From: Flavobacterium plurextorum
Lineage (GTDB): Bacteria; Bacteroidota; Bacteroidia; Flavobacteriales; Flavobacteriaceae
Length of the DNA: 64,000 nucleotides
Reading direction: 5' to 3'
Assembly (NCBI RefSeq): GCF_002217395.1
Contig: NZ_MUHD01000006.1
Coordinates: 105,172-169,171 of the forward strand
Shown here in pieces: positions 51,986-60,953 of the stretch; within the stretch, counting starts at the first letter, position 1; each line of letters begins with the position of its first letter. The notes beneath the pieces were generated by a model. That model was given only the letters and a program-made list of their open reading frames with translations, searched no databases and was not told where the DNA came from. Made by a program: the position numbers and the translations under genes.

Positions 51986-54589
51986 TCAATCCTTTCTAAA
52001 ACTTTCTGGTGGCCCTAAATACGACTTCAAAACTTTTCCTTCTTCTGTTTCAATTACAATCTTCTGAAGTACCAAAGCTGGATCGATCGCATAAATTTTC
52101 AAAACATGATTTCCTGCATTTTCAATTTCATGTTTTGAAATAATGATTTTAATATTATTGGCAACCGATTCTGCCCAAGCTTTCTCGGAAGAATCTGCGT
52201 TGAGATTCATGACTTGCGGTTTTTCATCATCAAAGCCAATTCCGTATTTTAATCCGTCTCCAATTTTAAAATTGATTGTCGGTGAAAAATAAGCGTTTAC
52301 TTTAATTTTTCCTTTCCTGAAAAAATGAACATTGTACTCTAACCTTGGTGAATGCTCCGAAATTTCAATAGCCTTTATGTTCGAAGGTTTCAAAGTAACA
52401 CCAGATTCTGTTCGACCAATGTTCAGAATTATTGTCCATTTTACCATGTCAGAATGTATTGCTTTCGAATAATTTTGAGCTTCAATTGAAATATATCCAT
52501 TATTCTCAACAAAGCCATGAACATGATCTAAATCTCTATTATTAATGAGTGTTTCAGCCTTTGGCGAATCCTCAGCAGAAATTCCTGCTTCAACTTGGTT
52601 TGAAATTTCGATTGTTTTCGTTTTTGGGATCACATTTTTTTCCGGTTGCTGCCAGTTATCATAACCAATATGTGTTTGTGACATGATATGATTCCATTTC
52701 CCGTTTGACAATTTCGTATGATAATAATTCGTCAGTAAACTGTCCTTTTCGAATAATGTTTTTACTTTTTCAGCATACACATTTGCAATGAGATTTCCTC
52801 TTTCTGCATATAACTGATTTTTAGCTGCTGCAACATATAATTCATTTAAATTGGCACTTGCCAAAACTGGAAATAAAATGAGCTGATAAAAAGCATCTTT
52901 ATATTCTGGTCTCAATTTTTCATTTATCGAATTGGCCTTTTCGACCAATTTTTGATAATCTGCCACAACACGATCTGCTTCCTTATAATTTATAATACTA
53001 TAAGTCTTAGTATCCAATAATTCAGGTTTTCTGCGTGAATTGTACTTGGTGTATAACTTTAAAATCTCGGCAATTTCTTTTGTAAACTGATTGCCAAAAT
53101 TTTCTTTTGTCCAATTCACATAATATTGCTCTAAATTTCCGGCATTAAATTTTTCAGGATTCCATGCCATATCTAAGAAAAATTCAATCGGAAATTCCAT
53201 TGGCTTGATATCGCCCACATTTACAATCCAAATTTTATCGACGCCATATTGATACGCCAAATCCATTTGTTCCCAAACACGTTCGATTTGGTTTGTGTTG
53301 ATCCATTTGTAATTTCTTGGTCCACCAACATAATCGTAATGATAATAAATGCCATAACCGCCTTTTCTTGGTTTTGCATCGAGTTCTGGCAGTTTGCGAA
53401 TATTTCCCCAATTGTCATCACAAAGCAAAAGGGTAATATCATCAGGAACTGTCATTTCTTTATCATAATAATCCTGAACTTCTTTGTAAAGTGCCCACAT
53501 TTGAGGTGTTTCTTCGGCTGGTTTTTTAGTAACTTCTGTAATAATATTTCTTTGAGTTTTTACGATATTTTCTAATAAACCAATTGCAGTTCCTTCAGTC
53601 ATCGGTTCGTCGCCGTCACCTCGCATTCCAACAGTTACAATGGTTTCTTTATTTCCCATTCTTTTAATTCCGTCTTTCCAAAAATTAATCAAAGCTTCAG
53701 AATTGGTATTAAAATCCCATTTTCCGTTCGATTTTCCCCATTCTGCATGTGCTCTAGTTAAAGGTTCGTGATGAGAAGTTCCCATTACAACTCCATATTC
53801 ATCTGCCAAAACTGCATTCTGTTGATCTTCGACATAAAACATTCTACCCCACATTGCCGGCCATAAATAATTGCCTTTCATCCGCAGAATCAATTCAAAA
53901 ACTTTATCGTAGAATTTCGAATTAAATCCGCCAAATTTCTCAAATGCCCAGCCCGACAAAGCTGGAGCTTCATCATTTATAAAAATCCCTCTGTATTTTA
54001 CTTTTGGTTCTCCCTGCGAATGTATTCCAGGTAAAACATGCAATTCCGAATGTTTTTTAATAGGAACATCGGCCCAATAATACCAAGGCGAAACACCAAT
54101 TTGATTGGATAGATCATAAATTCCATAAATAGTCCCTCTTTTATCTGAACCTGCAATAACCAAAGCTTTTTTGATTCCTTTAAACGGATTTTCGACAACT
54201 TGTGTGGTAAATTTTTCCCATTTTCCGCGAAGTTGGTTTGCATCAATTTTTCCTTCTTTAGCTAATTGATCAATGATTTCACTTTTTCCGATTGTCCCAA
54301 TAATCACGACAAAATTCTGAGCTTCAAAAATGGTATTGATGCGTTTTGGATGTAAATTCGAAACCTGAAAAATGTCATTTTCTAAATGTCCTGCAACTTT
54401 TAAAACGCCTGAAAAATCATTCTTGCTGACTAAAATCGAAGCTGTTTTTCCTTTTGAAACCAAAGGAAAGTTTTTAGTAGAACCCTTATTGACTATATAT
54501 TTCTCTGGATTTACAGCATACGATTTTGTACTTAATCCGATTAGGAAAAGCAACAGAATTAGATATGAAGTTTTAATTTTTAAACACAT
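51986..54589 (-). CDS. GH115 xylan alpha-1,2-glucuronidase
   Basis: An 867-residue protein with a Sec signal (LILLLFLIGLSTKSYA). GH115 landmarks: ALVIAGSDKRGTIYGIYDLS, GVSPWYYWADVPIKK, VKYRGIFINDEAPALSGWA, MKGNYLWPAMWGRMFY, MGTSHHEPLTRAHAEW, TVGMRGDGDEPM, LLCDDNWGNIRKLP and YYHYDYVGGPRNYKWIN. The C-terminal domain contains the AGISAEDSPKAET and FRKGKIKVNAYFSP type of beta structure. It removes (4-O-methyl)-glucuronic acid from internal as well as terminal positions of xylan, complementing GH67. It lies between uxuA and the GH10 gene. Length is normal. Confidence 0.94.
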   Translation of the reverse strand: MCLKIKTSYLILLLFLIGLSTKSYAVNPEKYIVNKGSTKNFPLVSKGKTASILVSKNDFSGVLKVAGHLENDIFQVSNLHPKRINTIFEAQNFVVIIGTIGKSEIIDQLAKEGKIDANQLRGKWEKFTTQVVENPFKGIKKALVIAGSDKRGTIYGIYDLSNQIGVSPWYYWADVPIKKHSELHVLPGIHSQGEPKVKYRGIFINDEAPALSGWAFEKFGGFNSKFYDKVFELILRMKGNYLWPAMWGRMFYVEDQQNAVLADEYGVVMGTSHHEPLTRAHAEWGKSNGKWDFNTNSEALINFWKDGIKRMGNKETIVTVGMRGDGDEPMTEGTAIGLLENIVKTQRNIITEVTKKPAEETPQMWALYKEVQDYYDKEMTVPDDITLLLCDDNWGNIRKLPELDAKPRKGGYGIYYHYDYVGGPRNYKWINTNQIERVWEQMDLAYQYGVDKIWIVNVGDIKPMEFPIEFFLDMAWNPEKFNAGNLEQYYVNWTKENFGNQFTKEIAEILKLYTKYNSRRKPELLDTKTYSIINYKEADRVVADYQKLVEKANSINEKLRPEYKDAFYQLILFPVLASANLNELYVAAAKNQLYAERGNLIANVYAEKVKTLFEKDSLLTNYYHTKLSNGKWNHIMSQTHIGYDNWQQPEKNVIPKTKTIEISNQVEAGISAEDSPKAETLINNRDLDHVHGFVENNGYISIEAQNYSKAIHSDMVKWTIILNIGRTESGVTLKPSNIKAIEISEHSPRLEYNVHFFRKGKIKVNAYFSPTINFKIGDGLKYGIGFDDEKPQVMNLNADSSEKAWAESVANNIKIIISKHEIENAGNHVLKIYAIDPALVLQKIVIETEEGKVLKSYLGPPESFRKD

Positions 54590-54772
54590 AGAATCACAGA
54601 TTTTCTTTGCTTATAAAAAGGCGTTTCACTTGTTTAAATAAACATAGTTTTACCATTGTATACCTAAAATCTTCGTAAGCAGCTCCGCAACAAGAATCCA
54701 ATCTTTGCAGCATTTCTCGTGAAAACTCCTCGTTCCTCGGAATGACAAATAGCACGTATTATTTCAATACTA

Positions 54773-55936
54773 TTACAAATTCAATTTATAAGCAATTCCC
54801 ATCTCCAAACCTCTTAACTCAGCAAGACCTTTTAATCTTCCTACTAGAGAATATCCAGGATACGTTTCTTTCGATTCGTCAACCGAATGCAGAAAACCAT
54901 GATCGGGACGCATTGGAAGACTTATTTTTGTTTTATTCATCAGCATCAATAATTTCTCTACGATAATTTCCATATTCGCATCACCATTTAAATGTTCTGA
55001 TTCTCTAAAAATAGTTTCACTTTCACGAATGGTATTTCGGAGGTGCAAAAAGTGAATTCGATCACCAAAATCATCTATAATTTTCTCCAGATTGTTATCC
55101 GGATTTGCCCCTAAAGAACCTGTGCAATAACACAAACCATTTGCGTTTAAGGGCACGGCTTCAAAAATGGTCTTGATATCTTTTTCTGTAGAAACAATCC
55201 TAGGAAGTCCTAAAACTGAAAACGGCGGATCGTCAGGATGAATCGCTAATCTTTGTCTATTTTTCTCCGCAATTGGAGCAACTTCGGATAAAAAGTAAAT
55301 CAAGTTTTCTCTTAGTTTTTCGTTATCAATATTCGCATAATTATCTAATAAAGATAAAATCTGTTCTGCCGTAAAATTGATTTTACTTCCCGGCAATCCC
55401 AATAAAACATTTTTAAACAACAATGCTTTTTCATCTTCTGTCAAATAGTTTCCAAACTGTAATGCTTTTTCTTTTTCTGCATCCGAATAATCATTTTCTG
55501 AATTTGGTCTTTTTAGAAGAAAAACATCAAAATAGGTAAAAGCGTCCTGATTGTACAACAAGGCTTTACTTCCATCTTCATTGATAAAATTATGATTAGT
55601 TCTAACCCAGTCCAGAATCGGCATAAAATTATAAGTGATAATTTTTATTCCGCACTCCGCCAGATTTTGTAAACTGATTTTATAATTATCGATGTATTGA
55701 CGATAATTTCCTGAAGCTCTTTTAATTTCTTCATGAACAGGCAAACTTTCAACAACAGTCCATTCTAATCCGGCTTCTATAATAATTTGTTGTCTTTCTT
55801 TTATTGCTTCAATTGTCCAAACCTCTCCAACCGAAATTTGATGCAAAGCCGTTACAATTCCTGTTGCGCCAGCTTGTCGAATGTCAATCAGCTTAACATT
55901 ATCACTTGGTCCGAACCATCGCATGGTTTGCTGCAT
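54773..55936 (-). CDS. uxuA: Mannonate dehydratase
   Basis: 387 residues from ATG 55936 (MQQTMRWFGPSDNVKLIDIRQAGATGIVTALH); a start three codons earlier is equally possible. UxuA landmarks: VVESLPVHEEIKRASG, ITYNFMPILDWVRTN, RLAIHPDDPPFSVLGLPRIVST (metal-binding His/Asp), GLCYCTGSLGANPDNN, IHFLHLRNT and MRPDHGFLHSVD. It dehydrates D-mannonate to 2-keto-3-deoxygluconate in glucuronate catabolism. It lies next to the SDR gene (160 bp), which supplies the preceding step. Confidence 0.96.
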   Translation of the reverse strand: MQQTMRWFGPSDNVKLIDIRQAGATGIVTALHQISVGEVWTIEAIKERQQIIIEAGLEWTVVESLPVHEEIKRASGNYRQYIDNYKISLQNLAECGIKIITYNFMPILDWVRTNHNFINEDGSKALLYNQDAFTYFDVFLLKRPNSENDYSDAEKEKALQFGNYLTEDEKALLFKNVLLGLPGSKINFTAEQILSLLDNYANIDNEKLRENLIYFLSEVAPIAEKNRQRLAIHPDDPPFSVLGLPRIVSTEKDIKTIFEAVPLNANGLCYCTGSLGANPDNNLEKIIDDFGDRIHFLHLRNTIRESETIFRESEHLNGDANMEIIVEKLLMLMNKTKISLPMRPDHGFLHSVDESKETYPGYSLVGRLKGLAELRGLEMGIAYKLNL

Positions 55937-56096
55937 TTTTATCATACTTAACTTTTGTAAAAATTAATTAAACACATAGAGACATAGATTTAAATTAACT
56001 TGAAAAAGTTTTTTAAAAAAAAACTAGTTTCTAACACATAACTATGCCTTGTAAACAAAGAAAAACTATGTTTCTAAGTGTTTAAAAATTAAAAAA

Positions 56097-56834
56097 TTAA
56101 AACCCAATACTATTTCCACCATCAACAGGCAAAACAGTTCCTGTTGTATATTTTGATTCGCTTAAAGCGAAGTAATAAACGGCATCGGCAATATCCGAAG
56201 GTTCTCCTAAAAATCCCATTGGTGTTCTTCCTAAGACTTTATTTTTTCTTTCGGGATCATTATCCAAAGCTGTTGACGACATTTTGGTTTTAATAAATCC
56301 AGGTGCAATACAGTTCACACGAATGCCAGACGGAGCCAATTCGACTGCCATTGCACGCGTCATAGATTCAATCGCGCCTTTACTCGCGGAATAGGCAATT
56401 ACTTTTGGAATTCCGTATTGTGATGCCATTGAACTAATATTAATTATGCTCCCTCCTCCATTCTCTTTCATGTTTTTTACCACTTCTCGGCTCACAGCAA
56501 AAACACTCAAAAGATTGGTATGAATTATCTTTAAGAAATCTTCATCGGTAACATCAGCAAATTCTTTCTTCATATTGATCCCAGCATTGTTGACCAAAAT
56601 ATCAATTGGATTATTTTTTGTAATACTTTCGATCATGGCAGGAATTCCTTCCAGCTCATTTAAATCGAAGATTACTGGAATAGCATTTTCTCCAATTTCC
56701 TTACAGGCGTCTTCTGTCTTTTCTTTTGATCTTCCAATAATGTAGGTTGTGATTCCATTGTCACAAAATTTCTTTGCTGTTGCAAATCCTAAACCTGAAT
56801 TTCCTCCGGTTACTATTGCTGTTTTTTTACTCAT
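56097..56834 (-). CDS. SDR-family oxidoreductase, probable fructuronate reductase/D-mannonate oxidoreductase
   Basis: 245 residues from ATG 56834 (MSKKTAIVTGGNSGLGFATAKKF); 38 codons upstream of it are non-coding in character. Classical short-chain dehydrogenase features: TGGNSGLG nucleotide loop, NNAGIN, catalytic Ser in IINISSMAS and YSASKGAIESMTRA (Tyr-x3-Lys), and CIAPGFIKT. In glucuronoxylan loci an SDR enzyme beside uxuA replaces UxuB and reduces fructuronate to mannonate with NAD(P)H. The substrate is inferred from this position between GH67 and uxuA. Confidence 0.88.
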   Translation of the reverse strand: MSKKTAIVTGGNSGLGFATAKKFCDNGITTYIIGRSKEKTEDACKEIGENAIPVIFDLNELEGIPAMIESITKNNPIDILVNNAGINMKKEFADVTDEDFLKIIHTNLLSVFAVSREVVKNMKENGGGSIINISSMASQYGIPKVIAYSASKGAIESMTRAMAVELAPSGIRVNCIAPGFIKTKMSSTALDNDPERKNKVLGRTPMGFLGEPSDIADAVYYFALSESKYTTGTVLPVDGGNSIGF

Positions 56835-56996
56835 AATTTTTAAAATATATTTATCGAACGCGGATGACACAGATTCGCTATCGCAAAGACGCGAAAAAAA
56901 CAGGTTTTTCCAATAAAAGCAAAACAAAAAAACCGTGTAAATCAGCATTTTTGCAATAGCGAACCCGCCTCATCTGCGTTACAATTACTCCATTTA

Positions 56997-59150
56997 TTAT
57001 CCATTTCCTGGTGCAAAAGGAAATTTTAGTGATTTAAAATACTCTAAAGTTTGTGTTGGTCTTTCAACTCCGTTAGGAAGTTCTTTTCCTGAAAATTGCT
57101 GAAAATACAATAAACAGGCATCTCTCCACCATTTTGCTTCTTTCTGCTGAATTTCGAGCAGCATTTTTACTTCGTTAAAACGTTCGCTGTCAACATACTT
57201 TTCAGCTTTATTCCAAACATTCTGCATTGCTGTAACTTGATTTACGCCTTCCTGATATTTAAGCGAAAGTCCGTTCCAAAGCGTTTGTCCATTTTTCAGT
57301 TTATAATCCCATGAAACATGATGAAACCATAATAAATCTTGCTCAGAGCATGTCTCTACATTATCAAAAATTCTCTCTATTTCAGGCGCATACTGTGAAG
57401 TAGCATTGGTTCCCGACTTTGATCTGTCAAAACCAATTCCGTTTTTATCTGCTTTATGATAATAAGTTGGATTCCATTCTGGACGTAATAAATTAGAAAC
57501 CCAAGGTCCAGGTCCGTAATGATGTCCCGTATCCATAATATGATGTAAACCCAAAGGTGTCATATAATTAACCACAGCTTCTCGCGATTCTATCATCAGA
57601 CTTTTAACTGGTTTTATGAAATTTTCATCGTTTGAAAAAGTACATCTTAACCATTCATCGGCAATGATTTCTGAATCTAAATACGGATTCCAAGCCAATC
57701 TTCCGAAACCATACCAATTGGCCTGCGCAAAAGGATGTCCTGTCCAGTTTAAATCGTTCCCGATATTAGCAACGCCGGCAATTCCGGTTAGTTTATTTTG
57801 ATATAAAGTTCCGTCAATGACTTTTGCAACAGTTGAACCTTTGCCTTTTTGATAGGTATCTGATTCTAAAACTTCCTGAAATAATTTTGGCAGAAAAACT
57901 AAGTGAGTGCTAAATCCTAAATATTCCTGCGTGATTTGAAATTCCATCATTAAAGGTGTTTTCGGCATCGCTCCAAATAATGGGTGAAACGGTTCTCTAG
58001 GTTGAAAATCAATTGCTCCATTTTTAACCTGAACAATTACATTTTCTTTAAATTTCCCATCATACGGCTGAAATTCAGCGTAAGCTTGTTTTGCCCGATC
58101 GTTTGCATCATGTTCAGAATACACAAATGCTCTCCACATAATTATGCCTCCAAACGGAGCAACTGCATCGGCCAGCATATTGGCACCGTCGACATGATCT
58201 CTTCCGTAATTTTGAGGACCAGGTTGACCTTCTGAATTTGCTTTCACCAAAAAACCACCAAAATCTGGAATTCGTTTGTAAATTTCAGCAGCTTTATTTT
58301 TCCACCAACTAATCACTTCAGCATCTTTTGGATCCGCAGTTTTTAACTTCCCTATTTCAATTGGTGCCGAAAAACGTGCCGTTAAATACACTTTTATTCC
58401 ATAAGGTCTAAAAACATTCGCCAATGCTTCAACCTTATCTAAATATTGCGGCGTCAGGATTAAAGCATTTGCATTTACATTCGTTAAAACTGTTCCATTA
58501 ATACCTATTGACGCATTTGCTCTTGCATAATCAATATAGCGTTGATCGATAAAATCAGGCAGTTTCTGCCAATTCCATAACGAGAAACCTGCGTAACCAC
58601 GCTCTACGGTTCTGTCCAGATTATCCCAATGATTTAAGATTCGGATATTTGTCTTTGGTGAATCCGTAATATTTAAGTTCTGGATTGATTTATTTGTCTG
58701 CATTAACCTCAAAAAAGTAAAAACACCGTATAAAACTGAAACATCATTTTTTCCTGAAATGATCAACTGCTTTTTATTTTTTAAGTTGATAGATTTAATT
58801 ATAAAACCTTCGCTGCTTATTTTATCAAAATCTGTTTGTAATGCCTTTTGCAAATCAGAATTTAAAGAAAGTTGAGAACCAACAATCAGATTGTTTTCTC
58901 CTTTAATTTCTGATTTAACTTCTAATTTATTTCCCAGCATGCCAACAATTCCGTTTTCCAATTCTTTTACAGAAATATGAGAAGTTTCAGAATTTCCCAG
59001 AGAAACAATTCTTTGGATATTACTTTTATATTCTAAAGTAATATCCAAATTGTTTATTCTATCATATTGAAGCCATAATTTATAATCCTTCTGCGCTAAA
59101 GCGGAAAAGGAAATCGAAAGAAACAGGAAAACAATTCTTATTGAAGTCAT
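56997..59150 (-). CDS. GH67 alpha-glucuronidase
   Basis: A 717-residue secreted protein (signal IVFLFLSISFSALAQ). GH67 landmarks are all present: NILNHWDNLDRTVERGYAGFS-like text, VKANSEGQPGPQNYGRDH with the general acid Glu, VQVKNGAIDFQPREPFHPLFG with the inverting base Asp/Glu, EFQITQEYLGFSTHLVFLP, and MTPLGLHHIMDTGHHYGPGPW near the C-terminal domain. It releases (4-O-methyl)glucuronate from the non-reducing end of xylo-oligosaccharides. It is the first gene of the glucuronidase/uronate operon, with a LacI-type operator 121 bp upstream. Confidence 0.96.
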   Translation of the reverse strand: MTSIRIVFLFLSISFSALAQKDYKLWLQYDRINNLDITLEYKSNIQRIVSLGNSETSHISVKELENGIVGMLGNKLEVKSEIKGENNLIVGSQLSLNSDLQKALQTDFDKISSEGFIIKSINLKNKKQLIISGKNDVSVLYGVFTFLRLMQTNKSIQNLNITDSPKTNIRILNHWDNLDRTVERGYAGFSLWNWQKLPDFIDQRYIDYARANASIGINGTVLTNVNANALILTPQYLDKVEALANVFRPYGIKVYLTARFSAPIEIGKLKTADPKDAEVISWWKNKAAEIYKRIPDFGGFLVKANSEGQPGPQNYGRDHVDGANMLADAVAPFGGIIMWRAFVYSEHDANDRAKQAYAEFQPYDGKFKENVIVQVKNGAIDFQPREPFHPLFGAMPKTPLMMEFQITQEYLGFSTHLVFLPKLFQEVLESDTYQKGKGSTVAKVIDGTLYQNKLTGIAGVANIGNDLNWTGHPFAQANWYGFGRLAWNPYLDSEIIADEWLRCTFSNDENFIKPVKSLMIESREAVVNYMTPLGLHHIMDTGHHYGPGPWVSNLLRPEWNPTYYHKADKNGIGFDRSKSGTNATSQYAPEIERIFDNVETCSEQDLLWFHHVSWDYKLKNGQTLWNGLSLKYQEGVNQVTAMQNVWNKAEKYVDSERFNEVKMLLEIQQKEAKWWRDACLLYFQQFSGKELPNGVERPTQTLEYFKSLKFPFAPGNG

Positions 59151-59238
59151 TTACTGATTAGTTTACTCATAAAACTTTATTTTTACCGAATCAACATTTT
59201 ACATACAAATAATACTATTTGATAAAATTTTAATTTAA

Positions 59239-59280
59239 AAAATATATTATTCTAAATAAAACAACAATTGCAATCGGTTG
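59239..59280 (-). promoter_or_regulatory. GH67 operon promoter region with LacI-type operator
   Basis: CAATCGGTTG at 59271-59280 carries the extended TTGCGT flank seen at 40401. On the minus strand TTG at 59267-59265 and TATATTTT (59246-59239) give a plausible -33/-7 pair with 18-bp spacing just downstream of the operator. Confidence 0.62.
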
Positions 59281-59358
59281 CGTAAAAATATAAGATTGTT
59301 GTTTAAGAAAAAAATTTTAGCTCTCTTTTTTTATTAAAATATATTTTCATAACAAATA

Positions 59359-59391
59359 AAAGCAGGATAATTATAAAAACTATCCTGCTTT
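59359..59391 (-). terminator. Hairpin terminator after the YbhB/YbcL gene
   Basis: AAAGCAGGATA (59359-59369) and TATCCTGCTTT (59381-59391) form a perfect 11-bp stem, 56 bp beyond the stop codon. On the minus strand a short AT-rich tail follows; the T run is weak. Confidence 0.6.
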
Positions 59392-59447
59392 AACGGGGTT
59401 GAATCCAAGATTTAAAATCCTAAAATTTCGATATTCTTAATTTTTTT

Positions 59448-60002
59448 TTATCGTTTATAATACGCTACAATACTTGCTTTTGCCAAGGTTTGGTTCCAAA
59501 GATTAAAACCAACTACAGCAGGATTTGTATTTTCGTTAGTTCCTAATTTATCTGTTTTTAATGCATAAACTGTAATTATATATTGGTGAAACCCATGACC
59601 AGCTGGCGGACAAGGACCTCCAAATCCTTTAATACCATAATCTGTAATACTTTGAATAGCGCCTTTAGGAATTAAATTACTTTTTGTTCCTGCATTGGTT
59701 ACCAATTCATTTATGTTTACCGGAATATCAACAACTACCCAATGCCAGAATCCGCTTCCTGTTGGCGCATCTGGATCGTACATCGTGATGGCAAAACTTT
59801 TTGTTCCTTCTGGAGCATTTTTCCATGATAATTCTGGAGATTGATTTTCACCTGAGCATCCAAATCCGTTGAATTCCTGAATCTTAGTAGTTTCTCCTCC
59901 TAAATCTTTACTGGTTAGGGTAAATGTTTTTTGGGCAAAAATTGTTGTTGTTGTTGTTGTGAAAATTAAAGACAACACCAAAATTAAATTTAGCTTTTTC
60001 AT
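59448..60002 (-). CDS. YbhB/YbcL-family (Raf kinase inhibitor-like, PEBP) protein
   Basis: 184 residues from ATG 60002 (MKKLNLILVLSLIFTTTTTTIFAQ, a Sec signal); 41 codons of open frame upstream overlap the AraC gene and are not coding in character. PEBP-fold motifs: FNGFGCSGENQSPELSWKNAPEGTKSFAITMYDPDAPTGSGFWHWVVVDIP and GFGGPCPPAGHGFHQYIITVYAL. Ligand and role are unknown in bacteria. It lies 88 bp after the AraC-type gene. A link to xylan use is not evident. Confidence 0.92.
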   Translation of the reverse strand: MKKLNLILVLSLIFTTTTTTIFAQKTFTLTSKDLGGETTKIQEFNGFGCSGENQSPELSWKNAPEGTKSFAITMYDPDAPTGSGFWHWVVVDIPVNINELVTNAGTKSNLIPKGAIQSITDYGIKGFGGPCPPAGHGFHQYIITVYALKTDKLGTNENTNPAVVGFNLWNQTLAKASIVAYYKR

Positions 60003-60090
60003 TTTACTTCGTTTTAAAATTTTAAGCAAATTTAGGTTCAGTGATGCCAAAGAAACTTTAGAGAAAGGATCAAAAACTATTGATAAAAGT

Positions 60091-60927
60091 TCAATTTTTC
60101 TGATTTTGCTTTGGCGTGACGCCATACTTTAATTTGTAAGCTTGCGTAAAACTAGATAGGTTTTCGTAACCTGCTTCAAAGTAAATTTCTGATGGATTCT
60201 TTTTTTCTTGCTGCAGTAAATGATGTGCAAATTCCAATCTTTTATTTTGAAACCATTTTATTGGAGACTCAGCATAATGCTTTTCAAATTCTCTTTTGAA
60301 TGTTGAAACGCTCATACTGCACAAAAATGCTAGTTCTTTTACGGTTAATTTACTCAAATGACTATTTTCGATTACCTGAATAAATTTTTGAGAGACATCA
60401 TCACTGTTTATAGTTAAGGAATACAAAAATTCGGTTCCATACTTTTCGGTTAAATAAAGCATGATTTCTTCAAACTTAACTTCTAGTAATTTGAATTTAA
60501 TTTCTCCCGAAAGTCCAGAAATATCGACTAAGCTGCATACAAATCGCTGTAAAAAAGCATCATACTCAAAAGCATAAACTGATTTATATTCTCTAGCTTC
60601 AATTTTACTCAATTCAATCTTTCTAATGAATCGCAGGACAATCTCATTTGAGAAAAACAAAAGTATACTTCTGTAATTTGAAATTTCAGAAAGTTTTTCA
60701 GTCATTAAACAATTTCCAGATTTCATTATCAAAAATTGGGAAGGACTTATTGCCAAAGCGGTTGTATCAAAAAATACTTCTTTGTTTCCTTCAAGAAGAA
60801 AACTAATTGTATTTTGATTTAAAACAATCTGTTGTTTAGAAATTTCTTTCGAACTACTGTAATCAAAAACATAAACCTGCTTTGAATTTTCAAAATTCAA
60901 TTCATCTGGAAGTATAACCGTTTGCAT
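60091..60927 (-). CDS. AraC-family transcriptional regulator
   Basis: 278 residues. The C-terminal ~100 residues form the two helix-turn-helix motifs of AraC proteins (LTVKELAFLCSMSVSTFKREFEKHYAESPIKWFQNKRLEFAHHLLQ, then YFEAGYENLSSFTQAYKLKYGVTPKQ). The N-terminal part is cupin-like (DTTALAISPSQFLIMKSGNCLM). It sits between the LacI gene (26 bp) and the YbhB gene on the same strand, so the three may be one unit. Its targets are unknown; the YbhB gene is the nearest candidate. Confidence 0.92.
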   Translation of the reverse strand: MQTVILPDELNFENSKQVYVFDYSSSKEISKQQIVLNQNTISFLLEGNKEVFFDTTALAISPSQFLIMKSGNCLMTEKLSEISNYRSILLFFSNEIVLRFIRKIELSKIEAREYKSVYAFEYDAFLQRFVCSLVDISGLSGEIKFKLLEVKFEEIMLYLTEKYGTEFLYSLTINSDDVSQKFIQVIENSHLSKLTVKELAFLCSMSVSTFKREFEKHYAESPIKWFQNKRLEFAHHLLQQEKKNPSEIYFEAGYENLSSFTQAYKLKYGVTPKQNQKN

Positions 60928-60953
60928 TAATGAATAATTTAGTTCTCTCTCAT

